The position numbers and the translations under genes were made by a program. DNA of 64,000 bases from Cytophagales bacterium (GTDB lineage: Bacteria; Bacteroidota; Bacteroidia; Cytophagales; Flammeovirgaceae), in contig JANWWC010000005.1 of NCBI GenBank assembly GCA_025056215.1, forward strand, positions 62,001-126,000. The letters are read 5' to 3'. Of the stretch, positions 51,950-60,292 are shown piece by piece. The notes under the pieces are model-generated. The model saw nothing but the letters and a program-made list of their open reading frames with translations. It was not told the DNA's origin and searched no databases. Each line of letters opens with the position of its first letter. The stretch's first letter is position 1.

Positions 51950-52366
51950 TTAGCAGTAATGGGCATATACTTGAGCTAGATGCTCGGCTATCATTTCTGC
52001 AGACCTCCCCTCGATATGATGGCGTTCTATGAAATGCACAAGTTCTCCATTCTTGAAAAATGCAATAGAAGGAGAAGAAGGAGGATAAGGAGCGAAGTAT
52101 TCTCTCGCTTTGGCTGTAGCTTCTTTATCTACTCCTGCAAAAACAGTAGCTAATACGTCTGGTTTTTTAGAAGAAATTTCTAAGGATTTCAGGACTCCAG
52201 GCCGCGCAGTGCCTGCTGCACATCCACACACTGAGTTCACTACTAACAAAATAGTTCCTTCTTTTTTGTTAAGGAGTTCCTCTACTTGAGAAGGCTGAGT
52301 TAAATCAAGAAAACCTTTAGAGGTGAGTTCTTTTTTCATTGGAGTTGTAAGCGCTTCTGGATACAT
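51950..52366 (-). CDS. BrxA/BrxB-family bacilliredoxin
   Basis: The 138-residue protein belongs to the YphP/BrxA family. The active motif is VNSVCGCAAGTARP with the CGC pair. Bacilliredoxins remove bacillithiol from oxidised protein thiols, so a low-molecular-weight thiol of this type is suggested, and Bacteroidota do make bacillithiol-related thiols in some lineages. It follows the SufT-like gene by 28 bp. Confidence 0.92.
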   Translation of the reverse strand: MYPEALTTPMKKELTSKGFLDLTQPSQVEELLNKKEGTILLVVNSVCGCAAGTARPGVLKSLEISSKKPDVLATVFAGVDKEATAKAREYFAPYPPSSPSIAFFKNGELVHFIERHHIEGRSAEMIAEHLAQVYAHYC

Positions 52367-52394
52367 AGTTATGCAAAGATTAAAGGTTTAAAAA

Positions 52395-52700
52395 TTATAA
52401 AAATCCTAATTCTAATTTCGCTGCTTCTGACATCATCTCTTGCGAATATGGAGGATCCCAAGTGATTTCAACCGTTACATCTTGAACTCCTTCAATCGCT
52501 TTTACTTTTTGCTTTACTTCTTCAGGGATATGCTCTGCTGAAGGGCAAGAAGGCGATGTAAGGGTCATCAAAATAAATACATTATTAACAGGATAAATGC
52601 TAATTTCATAAATGAGTCCTAATTCATAAATGTCTACAGGAATTTCAGGGTCATAAACTGTTTTAAGTGCTGCAATAACTTTTTGTTTGAGTTCTTCCAT
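52395..52700 (-). CDS. SufT-like MIP18/DUF59 iron-sulfur assembly protein
   Basis: This 101-residue protein is a DUF59 (MIP18) domain with the pattern VYDPEIPVDIYELGLIYEI and the conserved cysteine in LTSPSCPSAEHIPEEV. The close DPPYSQEMMSEAAKLELGF matches the Suf-system form (SufT). It aids maturation of Fe-S proteins in the cytosol. The suf genes are not in the window. I chose the start MEELKQ at 52700. Confidence 0.92.
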   Translation of the reverse strand: MEELKQKVIAALKTVYDPEIPVDIYELGLIYEISIYPVNNVFILMTLTSPSCPSAEHIPEEVKQKVKAIEGVQDVTVEITWDPPYSQEMMSEAAKLELGFL

Positions 52701-52730
52701 AATTCTCATATTTTTCCATATAAAACAAAA

Positions 52731-52758
52731 AAAGCTGTGTTTGGTTTCACACAGCTTT
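52731..52758 (-). terminator. terminator of the tRNA-Ser / tRNA-Pro pair
   Basis: AAAGCTGTGT (52731-52740) and ACACAGCTTT (52749-52758) form a perfect 10-bp stem with an 8-nt loop. On the minus strand the hairpin is followed by TTTTTTTGTTTT. It lies 20 bp beyond the end of tRNA-Pro. Confidence 0.85.
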
Positions 52759-52778
52759 ATAACAAAATTTTATGGCAG

Positions 52779-52853
52779 TCGGGGCGGCAAGATTTGAACT
52801 TGCGACCTCCTGCTCCCAAAGCAGGCGCGATAACCGGGCTACGCTACACCCCG
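52779..52853 (-). tRNA. tRNA-Pro (anticodon TGG)
   Basis: The minus strand folds into a complete cloverleaf. The acceptor stem is CGGGGTG/CGCCCCG with one G-U pair, the anticodon stem-loop is CCTGC-TTTGGGA-GCAGG with anticodon TGG (52816-52818), and the T-loop contains GTTCAAATC. CCA is not encoded. Confidence 0.95.
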
Positions 52854-52857
52854 AACG

Positions 52858-52944
52858 CGGAGAGAATGGGATTCGAACCCATGCACCAGCTTACACCGGT
52901 GACAGTTTAGCAAACTGCTCCTTTAACCACTCAGGCATCTCTCC
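52858..52944 (-). tRNA. tRNA-Ser (anticodon GCT)
   Basis: The cloverleaf has acceptor stem GGAGAGA/TCTCTCC, anticodon loop TTGCTAA with anticodon GCT, and the long variable arm expected of tRNA-Ser (CACCGGTGTAAGCTGGTG region). The T-loop is GTTCGAATC. It is separated from tRNA-Pro by 4 bp and transcribed first. Confidence 0.95.
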
Positions 52945-53111
52945 TTTCTCTATAAAGGTTTTGCAAAGCTAATGGCATTTTTTATAAATACAAAAATCTA
53001 TTTTATTTTTGTTATAAAATCTCTACGCTTTTTTGTAATGCAATCGTTTAGCTTTAGTAAAAGTTGAGTTCTTTTGTTAAAATTAGTAAGTTGCAAAAAA
53101 ATTATATTTCA

Positions 53112-54062
53112 ATGGACAGTTGGCAAGTGGTGCTGCTTTTTTGCGTAATAACGTTTGTCTATGCTGATGCTTATGCACAATCATCAGCCAACGTGATTAG
53201 TGAGATTGCAAATGTAAACACTTCCAACAAAAACTTTGATATTGCTAATTTTTTAAGTAAAAAAGCAGGGGCCAAAGTTATCAGTTGCTCCTCTGATACG
53301 ATTGGATTCGAGTGCCATAATGTGATTGATGACCATGCAGGGCATAACAAAGTATGGCGCGCCTTGCTTTCTAAAGATAAAGCTCCAGAAATTGTTATAG
53401 AGCTTCCCGAAGCGAGAGTCCTTACGACCTTTGTAATAAACACAGGATTTTTACATGAACAAGAATTTGTAGGCATTACAGCACGGCGCATTTCGATTTA
53501 TATTTCTACTGTTAGTCCCGTAGATGGGTATGAGTTGTTAGCTCAAGAATTTATTAGCCGCGGAAAAACAGAACAGGTAATTAGTGTAGAAACCAAAAAG
53601 GCTCGATGGATTAAAATTATCCTTGACAATAATTGGGGACATCCGCGCTATACAGAAATTGGACGCATTTATGCCTATAACGATGTAATGTACAACGAAT
53701 ACGAGATGATTCTGCAAGCAGAAGGAAAACTTGATGTTCCAGATATACATTTTGAGACTAATTCGCACGTGCTCATGAAAAAAAGTTTGCCTACTATCGA
53801 GGCAATTGCAGAGCTTCTCCATGAAAATAAGCACTGGAATTTATTAGTGGAAGGACATACAGACCAAACAGGAAGCTATGAATATAACATGGAGCTTTCT
53901 CGGAAACGCGCCGAAACAGTCGTAGAGCTTCTCATTAAAGCAGGAATTTCGCGCAGTAGACTTAAGTTTGTAGGATACGGTTCCTCTCGTCCGATTACGG
54001 AGGACGGATCAGAACAAGGAATGTCTTTAAATCGACGCGTTACCTTTAGGCTTATTGAATAA
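53112..54062 (+). CDS. OmpA-family protein with N-terminal discoidin-like domain
   Basis: This 316-residue envelope protein has a signal peptide (VVLLFCVITFVYADAYAQ), a middle domain of about 130 residues (FECHNVIDDHAGHNKVWRA, ARRISIYIS, KKARWIKIILDNNWGHPRYTEIG) that fits the F5/8 type C discoidin fold used to bind carbohydrates, and a C-terminal OmpA peptidoglycan-binding domain (HFETNSHVLMKKSLPTIEAI, VEGHTDQTGSYEYNMELSRKR, VGYGSSRP). The ATG at 53112 starts at the signal peptide; an earlier frame start at 53064 is less likely. It converges on tRNA-Leu. Confidence 0.87.
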   Translation: MDSWQVVLLFCVITFVYADAYAQSSANVISEIANVNTSNKNFDIANFLSKKAGAKVISCSSDTIGFECHNVIDDHAGHNKVWRALLSKDKAPEIVIELPEARVLTTFVINTGFLHEQEFVGITARRISIYISTVSPVDGYELLAQEFISRGKTEQVISVETKKARWIKIILDNNWGHPRYTEIGRIYAYNDVMYNEYEMILQAEGKLDVPDIHFETNSHVLMKKSLPTIEAIAELLHENKHWNLLVEGHTDQTGSYEYNMELSRKRAETVVELLIKAGISRSRLKFVGYGSSRPITEDGSEQGMSLNRRVTFRLIE

Positions 54063-54077
54063 AAACCGAACCAACGC

Positions 54078-54163
54078 GTACCCAGAGCCGGAGTCGAACC
54101 GGCACAACCTTGGGAGTTACTGGTTTTTGAGACCAGCGCGTCTACCAATTCCGCCATCTGGGC
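54078..54163 (-). tRNA. tRNA-Leu (anticodon CAA)
   Basis: The minus strand folds into a cloverleaf with acceptor stem GCCCAGA/TCTGGGT, anticodon loop CTCAAAA with anticodon CAA, and a long variable arm (TAACTCCCAAGGTTGT). The T-loop is GTTCGACTC. It lies 15 bp beyond the stop of the convergent OmpA-family gene. No terminator with a T-run is evident after it. Confidence 0.94.
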
Positions 54164-54314
54164 TTCACCTTTGCAAAGGTAGGAACTTTCTCGTATCTAC
54201 GCAAACATTCTATTTCAAATTTGTTTGTTTGTTATCCTATATTTAAAAAATATAACAAACTTCTTGTTTTTGTATTTGAAATGTTAAATTTTGCTATTCA
54301 GCTTCTATTGGGTG

Positions 54315-56849
54315 ATGAGAAATTGGATTGTTATTTTCATCTGGATAGCGCAAGCTTTTTACCTTCGGTTGCTTGCTCAAAAATCGGTAGTGTGGGAAAA
54401 CACATTGGTTCGGCACTCTATTTCATGGGAACATCAAAAGATTGTTCCGCAAGTCTATATAAAAGCGCTTCAAAAAAATGTTCTTGTGATACAGGATACG
54501 TTGCCGTATTTTGAATTTTGTTTAAATAATCAAATGATTTCGTCTTCACAACCTGTTTGGATTTACTACGCGCATTATTGGCGGAAACTTCCGCAAGGAG
54601 GAGAAGAACTTACTATCAAATTTGTTCATCAAAAAATAAAACACCTGCAAATTACCATTTCGAGGCAATACTTTTATGATTCACCTCTCATACGCGAGCA
54701 ACTTGCCATTTCCAATCAAAGTGCTCGTTTGCTACATCTCTCAGAGTACAATCAAAAATTGCACTTTAGATTTCCTCAGTATGTTTTTGAGAATGAAGAG
54801 CCCTATAACAAAACGCGTGAAATCCGAATTGCTTCTTTTGCTCGAGAGCTCCTTCCTAATTTGAACCCTTATGCAACCTACGACGACCGAGCATTGGATA
54901 ATGCTGAATTTTTTAATTTATCTCATAACCATTTTTTTCATCCTCATGTGTTGCATCACAATCTTGTTGCAAATTCTGAGTTGCTTACCAAAGGTTGTAT
55001 GCAATTTTTAGAGTTAGCAAACTTTCGTATATTCATGTCGTATGAGCATGCAGGTCAAGATAGTAGGAGAGGTTTTAAAAAAAACGGTGGAGGAAGAATC
55101 GGACTTACAGGCAGTTTTACGCAGGATGCCTGGCAAGGTGTTAGTGGCGAAAGTGGATTGCCCGAAACAGACAATGATTTTTGGTTTATAGGAATTCGCA
55201 CTCAAAAAACAGCTCGTGCAATTGCTATCAGAAATGAATATCTCAAAGGGGCTTACTTAGATAAGGAACCTATTTCTGTGCAACGTCCTTATGAGTCTGT
55301 ATGGAGCGCCTTTGCTATCATTTCTTCGCAAATCAGTGAAAAACAATTACTACACGAATATTTATGGCGTCAGATTACAGAACATCCTGCTGCACGCAAA
55401 CAACATTTTTACTATAACACTTGGGGAATGCAGCGAGATGCGCGCAATGAAGGTAAGGAAGTTCGGGAGATTTTTACAGAAGAACGCATGCTAGAAGAAA
55501 TTGAATACGCTGCTCAATTAGGAGTAGATATTGTAGTATTAGACGATGGTTGGCAAACAGCACAAGGAGTATGGATCTCTCATCCTACTCGTTTACCAAA
55601 TGGACTTCAACCCCTCGTGCAAAAAATGAAATCGTATCAAATCATACCAGGCATTTGGCTTTCTCCTTTAGGAATTGATAGCACAACAGAGCGATTCAGA
55701 AAATATCGTCATTGGATTATTGAAGATAAAAATGGAAATCCTGTAAAGGCCCAGTGGGAACACCCTGCTTTTGATTTTGTCAGTGATTTTTATCATATGT
55801 TCGTAAACGACTGTAAAAAGTTGATTGATGAAGGATTTTTATTTTTCAAATGGGATGCCATTAGTACGTTGAGTAGTACACTTATGAATGCTCATCATGG
55901 AGATAATCGTTATCCTAAAATCAAAATAAAAGAGCGCTATGAATATCTTCTGCCAATCTATATTACGAAAGCCATGCGCGAATTACGTCTATATAATCCA
56001 AACGTGGTAATAGAAATTGACGTGACAGAACCCGAAAGAAGTCTCGTTGGGTTGCTTCCTTTGCAGGAGGGTAAGTTTTTTTGGATTAACAACGGAGCTT
56101 CGGGTTATGGCGATTATAGTCATTACCGAACAAAATCTGTAAGAACGGTTTTGCATGTATACGATAGCATTTTGCCTTATGGAATTTTTACTTTTGCAGT
56201 GTATCCTCACAATTCGTATCCCTTTTTTGCTCAGCGATACAACGTGAATACGGCATTAATAGGAGGAAAAGGTTTTTGGGGAAATCTTAAGCTTATGAGT
56301 CTCGAACAGCGCCAACGCGTGAAAAACGTCGTATTAAAACATAAGCGTATTCTCCCTTATATTGAACATTTGCCTTTAGAGATTTTTGGGAAAATAGGTT
56401 CATCTCCTGAAATTTTCGTGCAATTAAATCGAGATACAGCAGCAGGGCAAATTATCGGATTTAGCGGTGCTCCTACTGAGTATTTATATAAAACTTCTTT
56501 GGCAGCATCTAACTGTTTGGCTGTACTGCATCATCAATATGAGTTGAAAGAAGATACGCTTTATTTGCCATTACAATTTTCAATGCCCGATGATACTCGT
56601 GAAGCGTTTGTTTTGCCCAACCACGGAACGAATGTATCTGTAACATCTGTAAAAGGTTGGCTTTCTGATGCTATTTTAGAAGAAAAGCGTTTGATACTTC
56701 ACACAGGAACATCCTCCGTAATAGAGCTCCAACTTCCTCAAAATGTTCAAATAGTTGAATTAAAAAATGCTGAATATGAGCAAATGCAGTATAATTATTA
56801 TAAGATATATACAAAGGCGGAAGCACAAGTAGTTATTTTTTGGAAATAA
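54315..56849 (+). CDS. GH36-type alpha-galactosidase
   Basis: This protein of about 844 residues has an N-terminal hydrophobic signal (MRNWIVIFIWIAQAFY), a beta-rich domain (about 1-330), the catalytic TIM barrel and a C-terminal beta domain. Key barrel motifs are VVLDDGWQT near residue 405, GIWLSPLG and FFKWDAIS with the nucleophile Asp near residue 500. The acid/base Asp is probably in the EIDVTEPER region, where family members differ. It releases alpha-linked galactose; the galT gene 15 kb away could use the product. Confidence 0.9.
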   Translation: MRNWIVIFIWIAQAFYLRLLAQKSVVWENTLVRHSISWEHQKIVPQVYIKALQKNVLVIQDTLPYFEFCLNNQMISSSQPVWIYYAHYWRKLPQGGEELTIKFVHQKIKHLQITISRQYFYDSPLIREQLAISNQSARLLHLSEYNQKLHFRFPQYVFENEEPYNKTREIRIASFARELLPNLNPYATYDDRALDNAEFFNLSHNHFFHPHVLHHNLVANSELLTKGCMQFLELANFRIFMSYEHAGQDSRRGFKKNGGGRIGLTGSFTQDAWQGVSGESGLPETDNDFWFIGIRTQKTARAIAIRNEYLKGAYLDKEPISVQRPYESVWSAFAIISSQISEKQLLHEYLWRQITEHPAARKQHFYYNTWGMQRDARNEGKEVREIFTEERMLEEIEYAAQLGVDIVVLDDGWQTAQGVWISHPTRLPNGLQPLVQKMKSYQIIPGIWLSPLGIDSTTERFRKYRHWIIEDKNGNPVKAQWEHPAFDFVSDFYHMFVNDCKKLIDEGFLFFKWDAISTLSSTLMNAHHGDNRYPKIKIKERYEYLLPIYITKAMRELRLYNPNVVIEIDVTEPERSLVGLLPLQEGKFFWINNGASGYGDYSHYRTKSVRTVLHVYDSILPYGIFTFAVYPHNSYPFFAQRYNVNTALIGGKGFWGNLKLMSLEQRQRVKNVVLKHKRILPYIEHLPLEIFGKIGSSPEIFVQLNRDTAAGQIIGFSGAPTEYLYKTSLAASNCLAVLHHQYELKEDTLYLPLQFSMPDDTREAFVLPNHGTNVSVTSVKGWLSDAILEEKRLILHTGTSSVIELQLPQNVQIVELKNAEYEQMQYNYYKIYTKAEAQVVIFWK

Positions 56850-56960
56850 AAGGAGTACTTTAACAAATGTTCTACCGCTTCATGTAACTTTTTTTTTTAT
56901 TTTTCAGTAAAATAGAGAACCTTATCCAACTGTTAATATCAAATTAAAATATGAAAAGTT

Positions 56961-58646
56961 ATGAGTGTTAATCTCAACGAAAAACCTTGGCTTGCACATT
57001 ATCCAGAAGGCGTTCCTGCTACCATCAATCCAGATCGCTACTCTTCTATAGCTGCTTTTTTGGAAGATTGCTTCGAGAAATACGGCAATATTCTTGCTTT
57101 CGAAAATATGGGTGTAGCACTTACTTATTCAGAAATAGAAAAACTTTCTAGACAATTTGCTGCTTATTTACAAAGCATCGGACTGAAAAAGGGAGACCGC
57201 ATTGCTATTCAGCTGCCTAATTTATTGCAGTATCCAGTGGCGATGTTCGGAGCTTTGCGCGCAGGCTTGATTGTAGTAAATACGAATCCGCTTTATACAG
57301 AAAGAGAAATGGAGCATCAATTTAAAGATTCTGGTGCTGTAGCAATTGTAATACTTGCAAATTTTGCATCAAAATTACAAGCGATTCTTCCTAATACAAA
57401 TATCAAACACATTATCATTACAGAAATAGGCGATTTGTTAGGTGTGAAAGGCTATCTCGTAAATGCCGTTGTAAAATACATAAAAAAAATGGTGCCTTCT
57501 TACGAATTGCCCACAGCGGTTTCGTTCAAAAAGGCACTTTCACAAGGAGCCAAACAAACTTTTCAAAAAGTATCAATTCAAAACACAGAAATTGCTTTTT
57601 TACAATACACGGGTGGAACTACAGGAGTTTCTAAAGGAGCTATCCTGACTCATCGCAATATTTTAGCGAATATTGAGCAAAATTTGGCGTGGATGCAGGT
57701 CACTTTGAAGGAAAAACAAGAAATAGTCTGCTCTCCTTTGCCATTATATCATATTTTTTCATTGACGGTAAACTGCTTTACGCTGATGAGCATCGGTGCA
57801 CATAATGTGCTAATTACCAATCCTAAAGATATGCGTTCTTTTATGAAAGAGATGCTTTCTCACCGATTTTCGGTTTTTACGGGCGTAAACACTTTGTTTA
57901 ACGCAATGATGAACCAACCTGAGTTTGAGAAGATAGACTTTAGCAATATGCGCGCTATTGTAGCAGGAGGAATGGCACTTCAATTACCTGTATACGAAAG
58001 ATGGCTTAAACTGACAGGAAAGCATATTTTACAAGGATATGGACTTACAGAAACTTCTCCCGTAGTAGCCTGCAATCCGCTCAAAGGATATATCAAACCT
58101 GATACGATAGGATTAGTATTCCCAAGTACAGAACTCAAAATTATGGACGACGATGGCGAAGAACTTCCGCATGGAGAGGCGGGTGAAATTTGCGTGCGCG
58201 GTCCTCAAGTGATGCAAGGTTATTGGCAAAGACCCGATGAAACTCAAAAAGCGTTCCATGAAGGAGGTTGGTTCAAGACGGGTGATATAGGACTAATTGA
58301 TAATGAAGGATTTGTAAAAATTGTGGATAGAAAAAAAGATATGATTCTGGTCTCTGGATTTAATGTGTATCCTAATGAAATCGAAGATGTGCTTGCTGCT
58401 CATCCAAAAGTGTTAGAGGTTGCTGCTATTGGGGTTCCCGATAATTATTCTGGTGAGGCTGTAAAGGTTTGTATTGTTCGAAAGGACACTTCTCTTACGG
58501 CAGAAGAAGTGAAGGAATATTGTAAAAAGTATTTGACAAGCTATAAGATTCCGAAATACGTAGAGTTCAAAGCGGAACTTCCTAAAACTAACGTAGGAAA
58601 AATTCTTCGCAGAGCACTCCGAGAAGAAGCGCAAGTTGCTCAATAA
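56961..58646 (+). CDS. fadD: long-chain fatty acid-CoA ligase
   Basis: This adenylate-forming enzyme of 561 residues activates fatty acids to acyl-CoA. Motifs are LQYTGGTTGVSKGA near residue 215 (the AMP-binding loop), GYGLTETSPVV near residue 355, and TGDIGLIDNEGFVKIVDRKKD. The C-terminal catalytic lysine is in LPKTNVGKILRRALR. The desaturase gene at 24 kb also uses acyl-CoA. Ahead lies the 111-bp gap after the alpha-galactosidase gene. Confidence 0.95.
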   Translation: MSVNLNEKPWLAHYPEGVPATINPDRYSSIAAFLEDCFEKYGNILAFENMGVALTYSEIEKLSRQFAAYLQSIGLKKGDRIAIQLPNLLQYPVAMFGALRAGLIVVNTNPLYTEREMEHQFKDSGAVAIVILANFASKLQAILPNTNIKHIIITEIGDLLGVKGYLVNAVVKYIKKMVPSYELPTAVSFKKALSQGAKQTFQKVSIQNTEIAFLQYTGGTTGVSKGAILTHRNILANIEQNLAWMQVTLKEKQEIVCSPLPLYHIFSLTVNCFTLMSIGAHNVLITNPKDMRSFMKEMLSHRFSVFTGVNTLFNAMMNQPEFEKIDFSNMRAIVAGGMALQLPVYERWLKLTGKHILQGYGLTETSPVVACNPLKGYIKPDTIGLVFPSTELKIMDDDGEELPHGEAGEICVRGPQVMQGYWQRPDETQKAFHEGGWFKTGDIGLIDNEGFVKIVDRKKDMILVSGFNVYPNEIEDVLAAHPKVLEVAAIGVPDNYSGEAVKVCIVRKDTSLTAEEVKEYCKKYLTSYKIPKYVEFKAELPKTNVGKILRRALREEAQVAQ

Positions 58647-58683
58647 AAGATTGCCTGAATAAATATTTTTGAGAATTCTCTCA

Positions 58684-58691
58684 TAACTTTG
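58684..58691 (+). promoter_or_regulatory. -7 promoter element of ccmD-ccmE
   Basis: TAACTTTG matches TAnnTTTG perfectly, 15 bp before the ccmD start. A second perfect match, TATTTTTG, lies at 58664-58671. Neither has a clear -33 TTTG at the expected distance. Confidence 0.35.
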
Positions 58692-58706
58692 CGAAAATAA
58701 TTTGTT

Positions 58707-58949
58707 ATGAGAAAAATAGCTCTTGTATTCTTTTTGTGTTGGCTTAACTTACATGCTTGGGGAAAGGAATATCCGATTGCTGAGGCAGACTATCAAAATC
58801 AAGCCGTAGAGATGGCCGATATGTTGCGAGCTAACGGTAAGATTTATGTCGTGGTGGCGGTTATTACGGCAATTTTTATAGGAATTGTATTATATTTGTG
58901 GAAGCTTGATAAAAAAATTTCTCAACTTGAAAAAGATAATAACAATTAA
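58707..58949 (+). CDS. ccmD: CcmD family protein
   Basis: The 80-residue protein has a signal-like N-terminal helix (MRKIALVFFLCWLNLHAW) and one membrane helix at about residues 46-67 (YVVVAVITAIFIGIVLYLW), followed by a short charged tail. It matches the Bacteroidota CcmD-type protein, which in the cytochrome c maturation system helps release heme-loaded CcmE. It is 3 bp upstream of ccmE. The rest of the ccm genes are not seen here. Confidence 0.82.
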   Translation: MRKIALVFFLCWLNLHAWGKEYPIAEADYQNQAVEMADMLRANGKIYVVVAVITAIFIGIVLYLWKLDKKISQLEKDNNN

Positions 58950-58952
58950 CCC

Positions 58953-59366
58953 ATGAAAATATCGCATATTATTGGGCTTATCGTAATAGCTATTGCTGTT
59001 AGCATTATTATTTCTACTGCAGGTGATGCAAGTCGGTATGTAAGTTTTCAGGAAGCTCTTGAAATGGAGAAAAAGGGAGATGACTCAAAGGTCCATGTGG
59101 TAGGCACCTTGAAACGCAATGAACAAGGAAAAATTATTGGGGTTCATTATGAGCCTACGACTGACCCTAATAAACTTTCTTTTATTTTAGTAGATGAAAA
59201 CAATTATGAGCAACTCGTAATTGCTTCTCCGCCGGCGTCCATGCAAGATTTTTACCGTTCTGAAAAAATTGTAGTGGAAGGTCGTTGTAAAAATGGACAG
59301 TTCTATGCATCAAAAATTCTGATGAAGTGCCCTTCTAAGTATGAAGAAAAAGAACTGAAATCTTGA
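58953..59366 (+). CDS. ccmE: cytochrome c maturation heme chaperone CcmE (Cys type)
   Basis: CcmE carries heme in the periplasm to cytochrome c apoproteins. The 137 residues have an N-terminal membrane anchor (about 5-24) and a small OB-fold (VHVVGTLKRNEQGKIIG, LSFILVDENNYEQ, VVEGRC). The usual heme-binding His-x2-NY motif is replaced by KCPSKYEE, a CxxxY arrangement with C127 as the likely heme attachment residue. Cys-type CcmE is known from archaea and some sulfate reducers. ccmA, ccmB, ccmC and ccmF are not in the window. Confidence 0.88.
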   Translation: MKISHIIGLIVIAIAVSIIISTAGDASRYVSFQEALEMEKKGDDSKVHVVGTLKRNEQGKIIGVHYEPTTDPNKLSFILVDENNYEQLVIASPPASMQDFYRSEKIVVEGRCKNGQFYASKILMKCPSKYEEKELKS

Positions 59367-59561
59367 AGCTAGACTTGTGCTTGTTTTGAATGAGCTTAAA
59401 GTCGTCGGGAGAATTCTTCACTTTTCCAAAGATTTTATTAGAGTGCGTTAAAAAAATCTGATTTTATTTGTAAGATTCAAAAAAATATCACATTTTTGGC
59501 GATGTAAATCTATGAAAAGTATAAGTTTCATGATTTTAAATTGGCAGATAATACGATAGGT

Positions 59562-59596
59562 AAGCCTGACTTTTTTGAAGTCGGGTTTATTTTTTT
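59562..59596 (+). terminator. orphan hairpin terminator between ccmE and a Nudix gene
   Basis: An 11-bp stem with two G-U pairs (59562-59572 / 59578-59588) has a 5-nt loop and runs into ATTTTTTTG. It lies 196 bp after the ccmE stop, with no gene between. It may end a ccmE transcript with a long tail or a small RNA. Confidence 0.6.
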
Positions 59597-59613
59597 GTTT
59601 AGCCCATTGGAAT

Positions 59614-60168
59614 CTAGAATTTGCTTTGTTTAATGGTTTTTCTTACCATTCTCATCACAGAACGCTCTGAATTAAATTTATGGATGTCCCAAAGATGTAG
59701 CCAAGCTAATTGTTTCGATTCGTAATTTTTGATTAAATTTTCATAGCGATTAGCAATCAAAATGAATCGAATGTCAAAATGAATATGCTCTGGTATCTCT
59801 TGATAGGTTGGTATGGTATGAACGTCTACATCGAAAATCGTTTCTTGAAAAATATGTAAAGATTCTAATCCTGATTCTTCTTTTGCTTCTTGGAGAGCGA
59901 CTTCGAGCATGTTTTCATTTCCATCGGCATGTCCACCGAGTTGAATCCATTTGTTGAGTTTTTGGTGATGAGTAAGCAAAGCAAATTGAAAAGTATTGTC
60001 TACTATCCAAGCAGAGGCGGTAAGATGTCCTTTCAGATTAGAGCGCAAGAAACAATCTTTGTTTTTTTGAATAAATAGGATAGTATCTTGTAGCATTTGG
60101 GCTTCGTGCTCGTCGTAAGGTTGATATTGGTGGAGTTGGGCAAGTAGTAAGTTACGTTTATTTTTCAT
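59614..60168 (-). CDS. Nudix hydrolase
   Basis: This 184-residue protein contains a Nudix box in which LGGHADGNENMLEVALQEAK is followed by EES. The box keeps the E-x2-E-E metal motif, with AKEES in place of the usual RELxEE. The family hydrolyses phosphoanhydrides of nucleotide derivatives. The sequence around it (FLRSNLKGHLTASAWIVD) fits members with unknown substrates. Confidence 0.85.
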   Translation of the reverse strand: MKNKRNLLLAQLHQYQPYDEHEAQMLQDTILFIQKNKDCFLRSNLKGHLTASAWIVDNTFQFALLTHHQKLNKWIQLGGHADGNENMLEVALQEAKEESGLESLHIFQETIFDVDVHTIPTYQEIPEHIHFDIRFILIANRYENLIKNYESKQLAWLHLWDIHKFNSERSVMRMVRKTIKQSKF

Positions 60169-60240
60169 AGTTGCTGAGTTTGTTTAAAATAAAGCATAAT
60201 GATATTTCACCAAAGCTTTTTTCGCAAGTGTTATGGTATT

Positions 60241-60271
60241 ATTGTATAGCCTAAAAAAAGATTTACATTTG
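60241..60271 (+). promoter_or_regulatory. Bacteroidota-type promoter of the histidine phosphatase gene
   Basis: ATTG at 60241-60244, a 19-bp spacer and TACATTTG at 60264-60271 match the TTTG / TAnnTTTG pattern with one mismatch in the first box. The start codon is at 60293. Confidence 0.5.
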
Positions 60272-60292
60272 TTGCATCAATGAAAACCTTTT

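Noticed and set aside
54221-54514. A 97-codon frame overlapping the start of the alpha-galactosidase gene
   Set aside because: It is out of frame with the clear GH36 protein and shows no family pattern.
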